Counted from the first letter of the stretch, positions 1 to 5,920 are shown. The stretch: 7,401 bases of DNA from Clostridiales bacterium UBA929 (GCA_002293625.1 DBDP01000007.1:2435-9835); one strand, 5' to 3'. The notes: a model not told the origin generated them from the sequence alone. Translations and numbers: made by a program.

Positions 1-354
1 ATTACCAAGGTGTATCTCATGCGTTGGCGCATTGAGGAGTATTACAAGTTCAAAAAGCAGGGCTTTGGTTTTGAAAAATTCCTTGTCCGTTCGCTTCAAT
101 CCATACGAAACCTTGATTTACTGCTTTCCATCGCCATCGGATACATCGGTATATTGAGCGAGAGAATAAAAGACAGCGTTATGGTTATGGAAATAATCAC
201 AGTCTCAAAGCGTCTGTATGGTTTATCCAAGTTCACCTTCTACGCGATCTCTGACGGGTTGGCTGAGATCTTCAGTAAAACCTACACAGGTATAGGTATC
301 TTCTTCCGTACTCCCCCTCGCTCCAATCAACTCTGCCTGCCCAACTGGCGTTGA
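1..354 (+). CDS. IS4-family transposase, C-terminal part (5' end outside window)
   Basis: The open frame runs in from the left edge without a stop and ends at TGA 352-354. The first visible residues read ITKVYLMRWRIEEYYKFKKQ. They contain the YREK signature of IS4-family DDE transposases, Y-(2)-R-(3)-E-(6)-K, in which the Glu is the third catalytic acidic residue of the DDE triad. The following stretch (FLVRSLQSIRNLDLLLSIAI) is typical of the helical C-terminal end of this family. The two catalytic Asp residues and the left end of the element lie outside the window, so it cannot be said whether the enzyme is intact. The GTG at 10 would only be an internal codon. Base composition is visibly more AT-rich than the downstream genes, as expected for an acquired element. 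The subgroup within IS4 cannot be assigned from this fragment. Family assignment is confident; activity is unknown. Confidence 0.88.
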   Translation: MTKVYLMRWRIEEYYKFKKQGFGFEKFLVRSLQSIRNLDLLLSIAIGYIGILSERIKDSVMVMEIITVSKRLYGLSKFTFYAISDGLAEIFSKTYTGIGIFFRTPPRSNQLCLPNWR

Positions 355-373
355 AATGGGCCGATGAAATGGG
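352..373. repeat. 9-bp direct repeat at the transposase 3' end
   Basis: TGAAATGGG occurs at 352-360, overlapping the transposase stop codon, and again at 365-373. It may be part of the right end of the insertion sequence. The matching left end is outside the window, so the true terminal inverted repeat cannot be defined. It could also be chance. Confidence 0.35.
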
Positions 374-395
374 GAAACTCGAACGAACAATAATC

Positions 396-424
396 TTGCA
401 TATCAGGCTTTAATATGTTATACT
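396..424 (+). promoter_or_regulatory. Predicted sigma-A promoter for mazF
   Basis: A TTGCAT -35 hexamer (396-401) and a TATACT -10 hexamer (419-424) are separated by exactly 17 bp. A TG at 416-417 gives the extended -10 form TGnTATACT. A perfect TATAAT at 434-439 is a possible second -10 but has no good -35. Transcription would start near 431, leaving a leader of about 90 nt before mazF. The promoter begins about 40 bp after the transposase stop, so it may lie in or at the edge of the insertion sequence. Confidence 0.65.
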
Positions 425-467
425 GCCATTGTGTATAATTGTCGCCTTTTTGTGGGAAAATGTGAAT

Positions 468-498
468 GACCGATGCGGAAAAAGCCGCGCGGTCGCAT
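468..498 (+). promoter_or_regulatory. Hairpin with an alternative fold in the mazF leader
   Basis: GACCG (468-472) pairs with CGGTC (490-494), and inside it GCGG (475-478) pairs with CCGC (485-488) around the loop AAAAAG. TTTT follows at 498-501. A competing stem pairs ATGCG (473-477) with CGCAT (494-498), so the two folds exclude each other. The structure lies between the predicted promoter and the mazF ribosome binding site (GAGGTGA, 510-516). This could be an attenuator or a translation-tuning structure; the short T run makes it a weak terminator at best. Confidence 0.35.
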
Positions 499-522
499 TT
501 TACCATTGTGAGGTGACATTGC

Positions 523-924
523 ATGGATGCCAGCGTGAGCGTTCGGTTGGGTTCCTTCTATCAAGCGCAGCAGCCGGAGCAGGTTCGGCGCGGCGACATA
601 TACTACGCCGACCTAAGCCCTGTTGTGGGCAGCGAGCAGGGTGGCATACGGCCTGTTCTGATTGTTCAGAACAATGTCGGTAATCGCCACAGTCCCACCG
701 TCATCGCGGCGGCGATCACAAGCCAAATCGGCAAAGCGCGTCTACCCACCCATATTGAGCTGTCCGCACGTACCTATGGTCTTTCCCGTGATTCGGTCAT
801 TTTGCTTGAGCAGGTGCGAACCATCGACAAAAAACGCTTAAAAGAGCGCATGGGAAAGCTGGATGAAGGTCTTATGCAGCAGGTAGACTCGGCTTTGGCA
901 GTGAGTTTTGGCATTGACGCATAG
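523..924 (+). CDS. mazF: MazF/PemK-type mRNA interferase toxin (NdoA-like), no adjacent antitoxin
   Basis: This 133-residue protein aligns almost along its whole length with B. subtilis NdoA/EndoA (about 116 residues), a sequence-specific endoribonuclease that cleaves mRNA at UACAU and arrests growth. The core starts at residue 22 (RRGDIYYADLSPVVGSEQGG). Arg43 and Thr66 match the catalytic Arg25 and Thr48 of NdoA with a constant offset of 18. The C-terminal DSVILLEQVRTIDKKRL stretch is also conserved. The ATG at 523 is supported by GAGGTGA at 510-516. It gives an N-terminal extension of about 18 residues (MDASVSVRLGSFYQAQQPEQ) that NdoA lacks, and no alternative start lies nearer the core. 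In B. subtilis the antitoxin gene ndoAI sits directly upstream. Here only 168 bp separate mazF from a transposase gene, and no antitoxin-like frame is present. No convincing terminator follows. Function by homology is confident; the cleavage site of this protein is inferred. Confidence 0.93.
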   Translation: MDASVSVRLGSFYQAQQPEQVRRGDIYYADLSPVVGSEQGGIRPVLIVQNNVGNRHSPTVIAAAITSQIGKARLPTHIELSARTYGLSRDSVILLEQVRTIDKKRLKERMGKLDEGLMQQVDSALAVSFGIDA

Positions 925-931
925 CTTTTTC

Positions 932-1013
932 GCACTTTTTCTGAAGTGTTATGTAAATATTGCGTGTTTGCCCTACTGGGTGAACGAGTAATACGCTCTT
1001 TATGAAAAAGTGC
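932..1013. repeat. 10-bp perfect inverted repeat spanning the mazF/1038 intergenic region
   Basis: GCACTTTTTC (932-941) and GAAAAAGTGC (1004-1013) are exact reverse complements separated by 62 bp. The left arm can also form a short local hairpin, CACTT (933-937) with AAGTG (944-948). The right arm ends 10 nt before the Shine-Dalgarno of the next gene. No convincing promoter was found in this gap; TTTGCC (967-972) with TAATAC (989-994) is the nearest match and is weak. A regulatory role is possible but unproven. Confidence 0.4.
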
Positions 1014-1037
1014 AATACATATCAGGGGGCAAACCAA

Positions 1038-1679
1038 ATGATACAAAAGAAAGCCGTTATCGGCGCAGCCGCGTTTTTTCTTGTCGCGGCTTTATTTGTA
1101 GGCTATTTTTCCCTCGCTGCCGAAATCGGCGGTAAGGACAATCCCCTCGTTACGATGGATTACTTAGAAAGCCTAAATCCGCAAATCGAGGCGGAGATCG
1201 AAACGATCGTCAACGAGAAAGCGGACGCCGTTAAGGCTGAACTCGACAACAAATTGGTGGAAATATCAGCCACCATTAACAGCATGTTGGGTTCTGGCGG
1301 AAGCCCGGACGTCTCCGCGCTGGTCAACGACGAAGCGTTCTTAAACAGCGTCGTGGCTGCTGTCATCGCCCAAATCGGCAGCGGCTCGTCAGGCGATAGC
1401 ACCCTGGTGAGCGCCTCGGATCGGGTAGAGATAGAACCCGGCAAGTCCGTGATTCTGCCTGAAGGCACCAACATCATGCTCCGTATCGGCACCGGCACCG
1501 TCGTCGCCTCCAATTCACCGGGTCTGATCGACTTGACCGACGCCGCTACGCTCGATAATGGTCAGGCTCTCAAACAAAACCATCTGTACACCGTCACAAT
1601 GGAGGCGGGACGCGAAGTGAAGAATACCGGAACGACGAACGTGATCGTCTTCATATGGGGGCCGTACACAAAAACATAA
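1038..1679 (+). CDS. Membrane-anchored or secreted coiled-coil/beta protein of unknown function
   Basis: The ATG at 1038 is chosen because AGGGGG (1024-1029) lies 8 nt upstream. An in-frame ATG at 1002 has no such site and would bury the signal segment behind a polar extension. The product has 213 residues. Two lysines (4-5) precede a hydrophobic stretch of about residues 6-28 ending SLAAEIGG, which fits either a signal peptide cleaved near the Ala residues or an uncleaved anchor. Residues 29-40 (EIGGKDNPLVTM) are followed by a charged region (about 46-82) with heptad-like spacing, probably a coiled coil. A Gly/Ser-rich linker (about 85-120) follows, then a C-terminal beta-rich part (about 125-213) with the sequence LPEGTNIMLRIGTGTVVAS. 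From memory, Bacillota hypothetical proteins often combine an A-E-x-G-x-x-x-x-PLVT start with a similar C-terminal domain; no function is known to me. The next gene starts 29 bp downstream, suggesting one operon. Confidence 0.85.
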   Translation: MIQKKAVIGAAAFFLVAALFVGYFSLAAEIGGKDNPLVTMDYLESLNPQIEAEIETIVNEKADAVKAELDNKLVEISATINSMLGSGGSPDVSALVNDEAFLNSVVAAVIAQIGSGSSGDSTLVSASDRVEIEPGKSVILPEGTNIMLRIGTGTVVASNSPGLIDLTDAATLDNGQALKQNHLYTVTMEAGREVKNTGTTNVIVFIWGPYTKT

Positions 1680-1691
1680 CTCCCACAGTTA

Positions 1692-1707
1692 AGAAGGGAG
1701 GGTGATC
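1692..1707 (+). promoter_or_regulatory. Extended Shine-Dalgarno of the CFI-box gene
   Basis: The stretch AGAAGGGAGGGTGATC matches the complement of the 16S rRNA 3' end (AGAAAGGAGGTGATC) nearly along its full length, with one substitution and one extra G. It ends 1 nt before the ATG at 1709. This fixes the start of the downstream gene and predicts strong translation. Confidence 0.7.
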
Positions 1708-1708
1708 A

Positions 1709-3139
1709 ATGGCGTTGGTGAAGGGAAAGTGTCCCCGTTGCGGAGCCGAGGTGCGGTTGGAGGGACGAAATAAGGTTGGGTTTTGCCTGATATGCGGCGG
1801 AAAAATTAACATTGCTGACGCCATAGAACGGTTGGAAGAGCAGCAAACAGAGATTGCTCCCGCGCCCTTCGCATCCGATTTGATTCCCGAAAAACTTCAG
1901 AACGGGCAGACACTTCTGTCACAAAATAATTACGATGCCGCCGAAATGGTTTACGAAGAAATACTAACCGCGGACGCGAAAAATTGGGCCGCCGTGTGGG
2001 GGCTTATTTTGGCGCGGACACGAAACTTACGACCCGTAGTATTGAAGGATCCCGACGGGTTCGCGCATGTGCTGGCCAACGATCTGTTCACGCGGGGCGG
2101 TCTTGCCGTGGAGACTGCTTGGCGCGAAGCGTATTGGACGGCGTTCGCAGAAGCGTGTCGTCTTACCGTCGAAGCGGTAGACCCGCGCATCTTTTTAGAG
2201 CTGGAAATCTACCGATGGTATTCCCACAGCAATACCTTTATGTACCCTATTTCCAAAGATTTTGACATTCAACCCATCCTTGATAAAGTGCTGTGGAATG
2301 ATTGGAAGCTGTTGGCAATTTCGCTCCCCGAAGACCGCCGCGCTGCGTTTATGGAGCAGGCGGAGCAGTGCTGCCGTCGTATCCGTGATTATTTTTTGTC
2401 CGGGTTTAAGAATTTGGAAGAGATGCGCGCAGGAGACCTGTCGCGCCTGATGGGGACATGGTATAAAAAGTTGACAACCGGTGCGATAAAAGCGGATGTC
2501 CTTTCGGTTACGCAGAACACAGCGGGTGTGCTGCATTTGGAAGGGTTTCGTACGTCCGTCAACAATTATGACCATTACCGTTATATTCAAATGGACAGCA
2601 ATAACCGCCTTACGGCGGGTGAGTTCCGCCATTTCCCCTCCTCAACGGGGATCGGCGGAGATTTCTCCGCGCATGAGACGCCCGAACCGATTCTCCAGAT
2701 CGTGGCGGTGTATGATTACGTCCTCATTCTGCCGAGCGCGCTCTATTCCCGCTTGGATCAGCAGAAGATACCGAATATCGACAGGGCGTTGATTTACATC
2801 CAGCAATGTAAAACCATGCCCTGCTTTATGCGCGTCAGCTTGAAAAACGCGTATCAGATGCGCCCGATTACCGACAACGAGGAGACCGCCGAACCGACCA
2901 AAAAGATGCGCTCCTGTTATATCGCCACCGCCGTCTACGGCGACATAGACGCGCCGGAGGTGCGCCGTCTGCGCCGCTGGCGCGACGAGAGGCTCAATAC
3001 CTCCCGCTTTGGGCGCCGGATTTGCGCGTTTTATTATTCCGTCAGCCCGAAGCTGGCGGAAAAATTAACGCCGGACAGCAGGATAAACCGCATTGTCCGG
3101 CGTGTGCTGGATTGTTTTGTGAGGCGGCTGGGGGAGTGA
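1709..3139 (+). CDS. Zinc-ribbon, TPR-like protein with C-terminal CFI-box domain
   Basis: This 476-residue protein has no signal peptide or membrane segment and is probably cytoplasmic. The N terminus is a zinc ribbon with Cys8-x2-Cys11 and Cys26-x2-Cys29. Residues about 60-105 (GQTLLSQNNYDAAEMVYEEI) look like a single TPR-type helical pair. The long middle (about 110-395) is not recognised. The C terminus from about residue 402 reads SCYIATAVYGD, then LRRWRDERL, then FYYSVSPKLAEKL. This is the pattern of the CFI-box C-terminal domain (C-F/Y-I-A-T-A-x-Y-G, then L-R-x-F/W-R-D, then YY-x-x-SP), found at the ends of varied bacterial proteins; its function is unknown to me. The gene begins 29 bp after the membrane-anchored protein gene, so co-expression is likely. 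Its stop is 1 bp from the stop of the convergent ABC gene, and its last codons contain that gene's terminator. No catalytic site is visible; a scaffold or regulatory role is only a guess. Confidence 0.88.
   Translation: MALVKGKCPRCGAEVRLEGRNKVGFCLICGGKINIADAIERLEEQQTEIAPAPFASDLIPEKLQNGQTLLSQNNYDAAEMVYEEILTADAKNWAAVWGLILARTRNLRPVVLKDPDGFAHVLANDLFTRGGLAVETAWREAYWTAFAEACRLTVEAVDPRIFLELEIYRWYSHSNTFMYPISKDFDIQPILDKVLWNDWKLLAISLPEDRRAAFMEQAEQCCRRIRDYFLSGFKNLEEMRAGDLSRLMGTWYKKLTTGAIKADVLSVTQNTAGVLHLEGFRTSVNNYDHYRYIQMDSNNRLTAGEFRHFPSSTGIGGDFSAHETPEPILQIVAVYDYVLILPSALYSRLDQQKIPNIDRALIYIQQCKTMPCFMRVSLKNAYQMRPITDNEETAEPTKKMRSCYIATAVYGDIDAPEVRRLRRWRDERLNTSRFGRRICAFYYSVSPKLAEKLTPDSRINRIVRRVLDCFVRRLGE
3060..3104 (-). 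terminator. Rho-independent terminator of the ABC transporter gene, inside the CFI-box gene
   Basis: ACGCCGGACA (3069-3078) and TGTCCGGCGT (3095-3104) form a perfect 10-bp GC-rich stem with a 16-nt loop. Read on the minus strand, the stem is followed by TTAA and then T residues, six in a row at 3065-3060. It begins 37 nt past the ABC stop codon, and no comparable T run follows on the plus strand. It therefore serves the minus-strand transcript while also coding for the CFI-box protein (around residues 454-465). Confidence 0.75.
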
Positions 3140-3140
3140 A

Positions 3141-4967
3141 TTACGCCCCCGTGTCCTCCCGCATCTCATCCTCCAGTTCCCCCTGCAAGTCAAAGATTCT
3201 GCGGTAGGAACCGCCCGACGCCATCAGTTCCTCATGCGACCCCGTTTCCTCCACCGCGCCGTCGCGCAGCACCAAGATCCTGTCGGCCTGCATCAGCGTC
3301 GAGGTACGGTGTGAGATGATGATGGTGGTGGCTTTTTTTGTACGCGTTTTCAGTGCGGCGCGAATCCGCGCGTCCGTTTCGGTGTCGACCGCCGACAGGC
3401 TGTCGTCGAAGATCATGATCGGCGTCTCGGCCATCAGCATACGGGCAATGGCGACCCTCTGCTTCTGCCCGCCGGACAGGGTAACGCCGCGTTCGCCTAC
3501 CATCGTCTCGTAACCGTCGCCGAACGCCTCAATCGCGTCACTGACATAGGCTACGGCGGCGGTTTCTTTGATTGTTTCCAAATCGGCTTCCGGGCGCGCC
3601 GCCGCGATGTTTTTGCGGATCGTTTTGGAGAACAGGAACGGTTCCTGAAGCACCAACCCCACGTTGCGGCGCAAATGTCCTCGGTCAATCTCGCGGATGT
3701 CTGTGCCGTCCACCGTAATCCGCCCGCAGCCTTCCGGCAGATCATACAGGCGGCAAATCAGATGCACCAGCGTACTCTTGCCGGAACCCGTTCCGCCCAG
3801 AATCGCGAGTGTCTCGCCGGGGCTGACCGAAAAGCTGACGTCGCGCAGAATCGGTGTCTTTTCATCATAGCGAAACGAGACATTGTCAAACACAATCTGC
3901 CCCCGAATGTCCGGCGTCAGTCCCTCCCCGCCGCTCTCCGGCTCCGCCGCGTAAATATCCCGGATACGACCCGCCGAGACGCTGGCTTTCGACAGCTCCG
4001 AAAGGTTCCGCCCCAGCGCGCGCACGGGCCAGATCATCATCCCGGCGTAGGTGTTGAACGTGATGAACGTGCCGACCGTCAAATCGCCCGACGCGCAGCG
4101 GATGATTCCGGCGGCGGTCACAATTGCGAATTGCAGAGCCGCAATCGCGTCGGAGATCGACCAGTACATCGCGAGCAGTTTCCCGATCCGTTCCCATAAA
4201 TCGGTGAAGAAGCGGTTCCGCTCGGTGAACCGATCCACTTCAAAGCGTTCCCGCCCAAAGGCTCTCACGACCCGCACGCCCGTCAGGTTCTCCTGTACGG
4301 TGGCGGTCAGTACGCCCTCGGCTTCGTCGGCTTTCTTAAACTGCTTCGCAACCGCCGAAAAGAAAAGCGCGGAGAAGAGGAAAAGCAGCGGCATCAGCGT
4401 AACGGCGAGCAACGCCATCACACCGTCCATCATGAACATCAGCACGGCGGCAAAGGCGACTTGCACCGCCATACGGAACATTTCGATCAGATGGTCGGCG
4501 TAGAAGCGCCGGATGGTTTCGACGTCCGAAGTACACCGCTGGATGATGTCGCCCGTCTGCGCCTTGACATGCCATTCATACGGTAACGTTTGGATGTGGG
4601 CGTACAGCGTATCGCGCAGACGCTGCGCCAAATACTCCCCCGTTTCCAACGTAAAATACCGCCGGATGACGTTGGACAGAGCAGCGAGCAGCGCCGTTAC
4701 GCCCGCCGCGAGACCGCAGAGCCAAATGTTTGCGCGCAGCATGTCGCGCCCGCCGATCGATTCAATGAAGTTTACCACAAAAGCGGGAAGCTGCCACGCG
4801 TTGTCGTTGATTACGTTGTCCACCGTCAGACGGATAATTTGCGGAGAGATAAAGTTGAAAAACACCATGCAAACACCGGCAAACAGCGCCAAAAAAAGCC
4901 GGATACGCCGTTTTCGGCCGACCTCCCACAACATGAGAAACCGGCCTTTCTTCCAAGGCAATGGCAT
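3141..4967 (-). CDS. ABC exporter half-transporter (fused membrane and ATPase domains), degenerate catalytic Glu
   Basis: This 608-residue protein has the layout of type IV multidrug or lipid exporters (BmrA, BmrC/D, MsbA-like): a transmembrane domain with six expected helices (clear hydrophobic runs near 22-44, 80-100, 163-208, 273-290 and 298-315), then an ATPase domain. The ATPase motifs are A-loop Tyr368, Walker A GGTGSGKST (391-399), Q-loop Gln441, signature LSGGQ (497-501), Walker B IMIFD ending at Asp521, D-loop SAVD (525-528) and switch His553. The residue after Walker B is Asp522, not the usual catalytic Glu. This substitution with an intact LSGGQ is typical of one subunit of heterodimeric exporters such as BmrC or TM287, whose partner is normally encoded next door. 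No partner lies on either side here. The start is supported by AGGAGG (4973-4978) 5 nt upstream. Substrate cannot be predicted. A hairpin with T run at 3060-3104 probably ends the transcript. Confidence 0.95.
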   Translation of the reverse strand: MPLPWKKGRFLMLWEVGRKRRIRLFLALFAGVCMVFFNFISPQIIRLTVDNVINDNAWQLPAFVVNFIESIGGRDMLRANIWLCGLAAGVTALLAALSNVIRRYFTLETGEYLAQRLRDTLYAHIQTLPYEWHVKAQTGDIIQRCTSDVETIRRFYADHLIEMFRMAVQVAFAAVLMFMMDGVMALLAVTLMPLLFLFSALFFSAVAKQFKKADEAEGVLTATVQENLTGVRVVRAFGRERFEVDRFTERNRFFTDLWERIGKLLAMYWSISDAIAALQFAIVTAAGIIRCASGDLTVGTFITFNTYAGMMIWPVRALGRNLSELSKASVSAGRIRDIYAAEPESGGEGLTPDIRGQIVFDNVSFRYDEKTPILRDVSFSVSPGETLAILGGTGSGKSTLVHLICRLYDLPEGCGRITVDGTDIREIDRGHLRRNVGLVLQEPFLFSKTIRKNIAAARPEADLETIKETAAVAYVSDAIEAFGDGYETMVGERGVTLSGGQKQRVAIARMLMAETPIMIFDDSLSAVDTETDARIRAALKTRTKKATTIIISHRTSTLMQADRILVLRDGAVEETGSHEELMASGGSYRRIFDLQGELEDEMREDTGA

Positions 4968-5000
4968 AAAGTCCTCCTATAATATGTCACTCAATGTTGC

Positions 5001-5029
5001 TATATATAACAATTATTGTATGTTGAAAA
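5001..5029 (-). promoter_or_regulatory. Possible promoter of the ABC gene with overlapping palindrome
   Basis: On the minus strand TTTTCA (5029-5024) and TATATA (5006-5001) are 17 bp apart. Each hexamer is an imperfect match to the sigma-A consensus. The spacer contains the perfect 11-bp palindrome ACAATTATTGT (5009-5019), placed where a repressor could act. The -35 hexamer falls inside the terminal repeat of the 5021-5121 element, so that element may contribute to the promoter. Co-transcription from the acetyltransferase gene is the alternative. Confidence 0.35.
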
Positions 5030-5121
5030 TTGCCCGCTCCGGCTTGCGACACCGCGCCAAAGGCATCTGTCCGCAAGATCTTCGCTCGTTCGCCTTGCAG
5101 GCGAAGATGCATTTTTCAACA
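5021..5121. repeat. 101-bp intergenic element with 13-bp terminal inverted repeats and predicted cloverleaf fold
   Basis: The ends TGTTGAAAATTGC (5021-5033) and GCATTTTTCAACA (5109-5121) are reverse complements with one mismatch. Everything between them is tiled by adjacent hairpins. The first is a small stem CCG/CGG (5034-5042). The second, 5043-5077, pairs CTTGCGACA with TGTCCGCAAG with one bulged C, and is capped by GCC-AAA-GGC. The third, 5078-5108, pairs ATCTTCGC with GCGAAGAT. The third has a competing inner stem TTCGCC/GGCGAA (5089-5105). No coding frame or tRNA consensus fits. No clear target-site duplication is seen. It could be a miniature inverted-repeat element, a REP-like intergenic repeat, or a structured leader or spacer RNA between the acetyltransferase and ABC genes. 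Copy number in the genome would decide. Confidence 0.65.
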
Positions 5122-5128
5122 CTTCTTT

Positions 5129-5920
5129 TTAACGGCTCGCGAATAAATCCGGATTCTCCTTCAGTAACCCGCTGACCACGTCAGCAGTCTTTACCGCGCT
5201 CAGCAGAACGCAATGCGCGTTCCCAACGGTGCAGTACGTTGCCGCGCCGCTGTCGGTCAAGTCTTTCTCCACCTTGACATAATTCTCCGAAACGTCGCCG
5301 CCGGGGAAGTAATGCCTATATTGCGGGCATTCAATCAAGCCGTCTTCCGTTTTGATATACAGCATCTGCTGCTTCGCGGTTAAACGGTCGGGGATACCGT
5401 TCCACTCTTCCACGCTGTGCAGAAAGGTATTTTTCGACAAGTCGCACCCCAAAAACAGGATTTGCGCGTCTAAGTCGTACAGCTTTCCGTAACAACCGTT
5501 TCTGGGGCAGGGTGAGCGCGTCAGTTCCTCACCTTTGACAAACTCCTCCGCGTTTTTGCCGGTTGCCGCGACGGAATGGGACGGATGAAGCGAACGGTAA
5601 ACCCCCTCGCGTTTCAGAAAGAGATTTGTTAATACGCCCACGCAAGAGGGCGCGGTAAGCGGGTCGTATGTATCGCCTCCGCCCGCCGGAACGTTATCTT
5701 CTGTAAAGAAAGTCCACGTAATGTCCTCCCACGTATGCGTGGGCAGCACCAGCAGACCGTCTTTCATAAACTCGATCAAAGCGTCTAAAATCGTATCCGC
5801 GCCGTTCTCACATTCCCCCACGCTTTTTACCGACGAATGCACCAGCAGCGTCCCGTGGGGATTCACCCCGCTTTTTTGCAGGTCGGAGAGCAGGGAGTGC
5901 TTTGTGTGAACGGTACTCAT
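5129..5920 (-). CDS. AAC(3)-family (YokD-like) N-acetyltransferase
   Basis: This 263-residue protein matches the length and motifs of the antibiotic N-acetyltransferase family (AAC(3)/YokD/FrbF), which transfers acetyl from acetyl-CoA to an amine. Visible landmarks are the N-terminal LLVHSSVKSVG (residues 25-35), LLVLPTHTW (56-64), the family hallmark HPSHSVAATG (112-121), the SPC-to-YGKLYDLDAQILFLGCD segment (136-160) and NTFLHSVEE (164-172) with the conserved His and Glu pair. The start at 5920 has AGGA (5929-5932) 8 nt upstream. A strong terminator-like hairpin lies only 20 bp upstream of the start, so expression may come from fakA read-through or from a weak site such as TTGATC/TATGTA near 6030-6000. 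Members of this family include true aminoglycoside 3-N-acetyltransferases and chromosomal homologues with other or unknown substrates, so resistance should not be assumed. No signal peptide is seen; it should be cytoplasmic. Confidence 0.92.
   Translation of the reverse strand: MSTVHTKHSLLSDLQKSGVNPHGTLLVHSSVKSVGECENGADTILDALIEFMKDGLLVLPTHTWEDITWTFFTEDNVPAGGGDTYDPLTAPSCVGVLTNLFLKREGVYRSLHPSHSVAATGKNAEEFVKGEELTRSPCPRNGCYGKLYDLDAQILFLGCDLSKNTFLHSVEEWNGIPDRLTAKQQMLYIKTEDGLIECPQYRHYFPGGDVSENYVKVEKDLTDSGAATYCTVGNAHCVLLSAVKTADVVSGLLKENPDLFASR

Noticed and set aside
466..516. 16-codon frame upstream of mazF as an antitoxin remnant or gene
   Set aside because: It is too short, has a weak ribosome binding site and shows no resemblance to MazE/NdoAI. 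It is kept only as a possible leader peptide in the findings.
1002..1037. Earlier in-frame ATG for the membrane-anchored protein
   Set aside because: It lacks a Shine-Dalgarno and would put a polar 12-residue stretch before the signal segment. The ATG at 1038 has AGGGGG 8 nt upstream.
3675..4199. Plus-strand open frame (174 codons) opposite the ABC gene
   Set aside because: The opposite strand carries intact ABC transporter domains, and this frame has no recognisable protein features.
5021..5121. Cloverleaf element as a tRNA or tRNA-like gene
   Set aside because: No GGTTC-type T arm, no CCA-proximal 7-bp acceptor pattern and no anticodon arm of normal size are present.
4513..5175. Plus-strand open frame (220 codons) opposite the start of the ABC gene
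   Set aside because: It crosses the ABC start, the intergenic element and the acetyltransferase end. Its composition is that of antisense sequence.
5129..5920. Calling the AAC(3)-like gene an aminoglycoside resistance determinant
   Set aside because: Family membership alone does not establish the substrate. Chromosomal homologues often have other or unknown substrates, and no mobile resistance context surrounds it.
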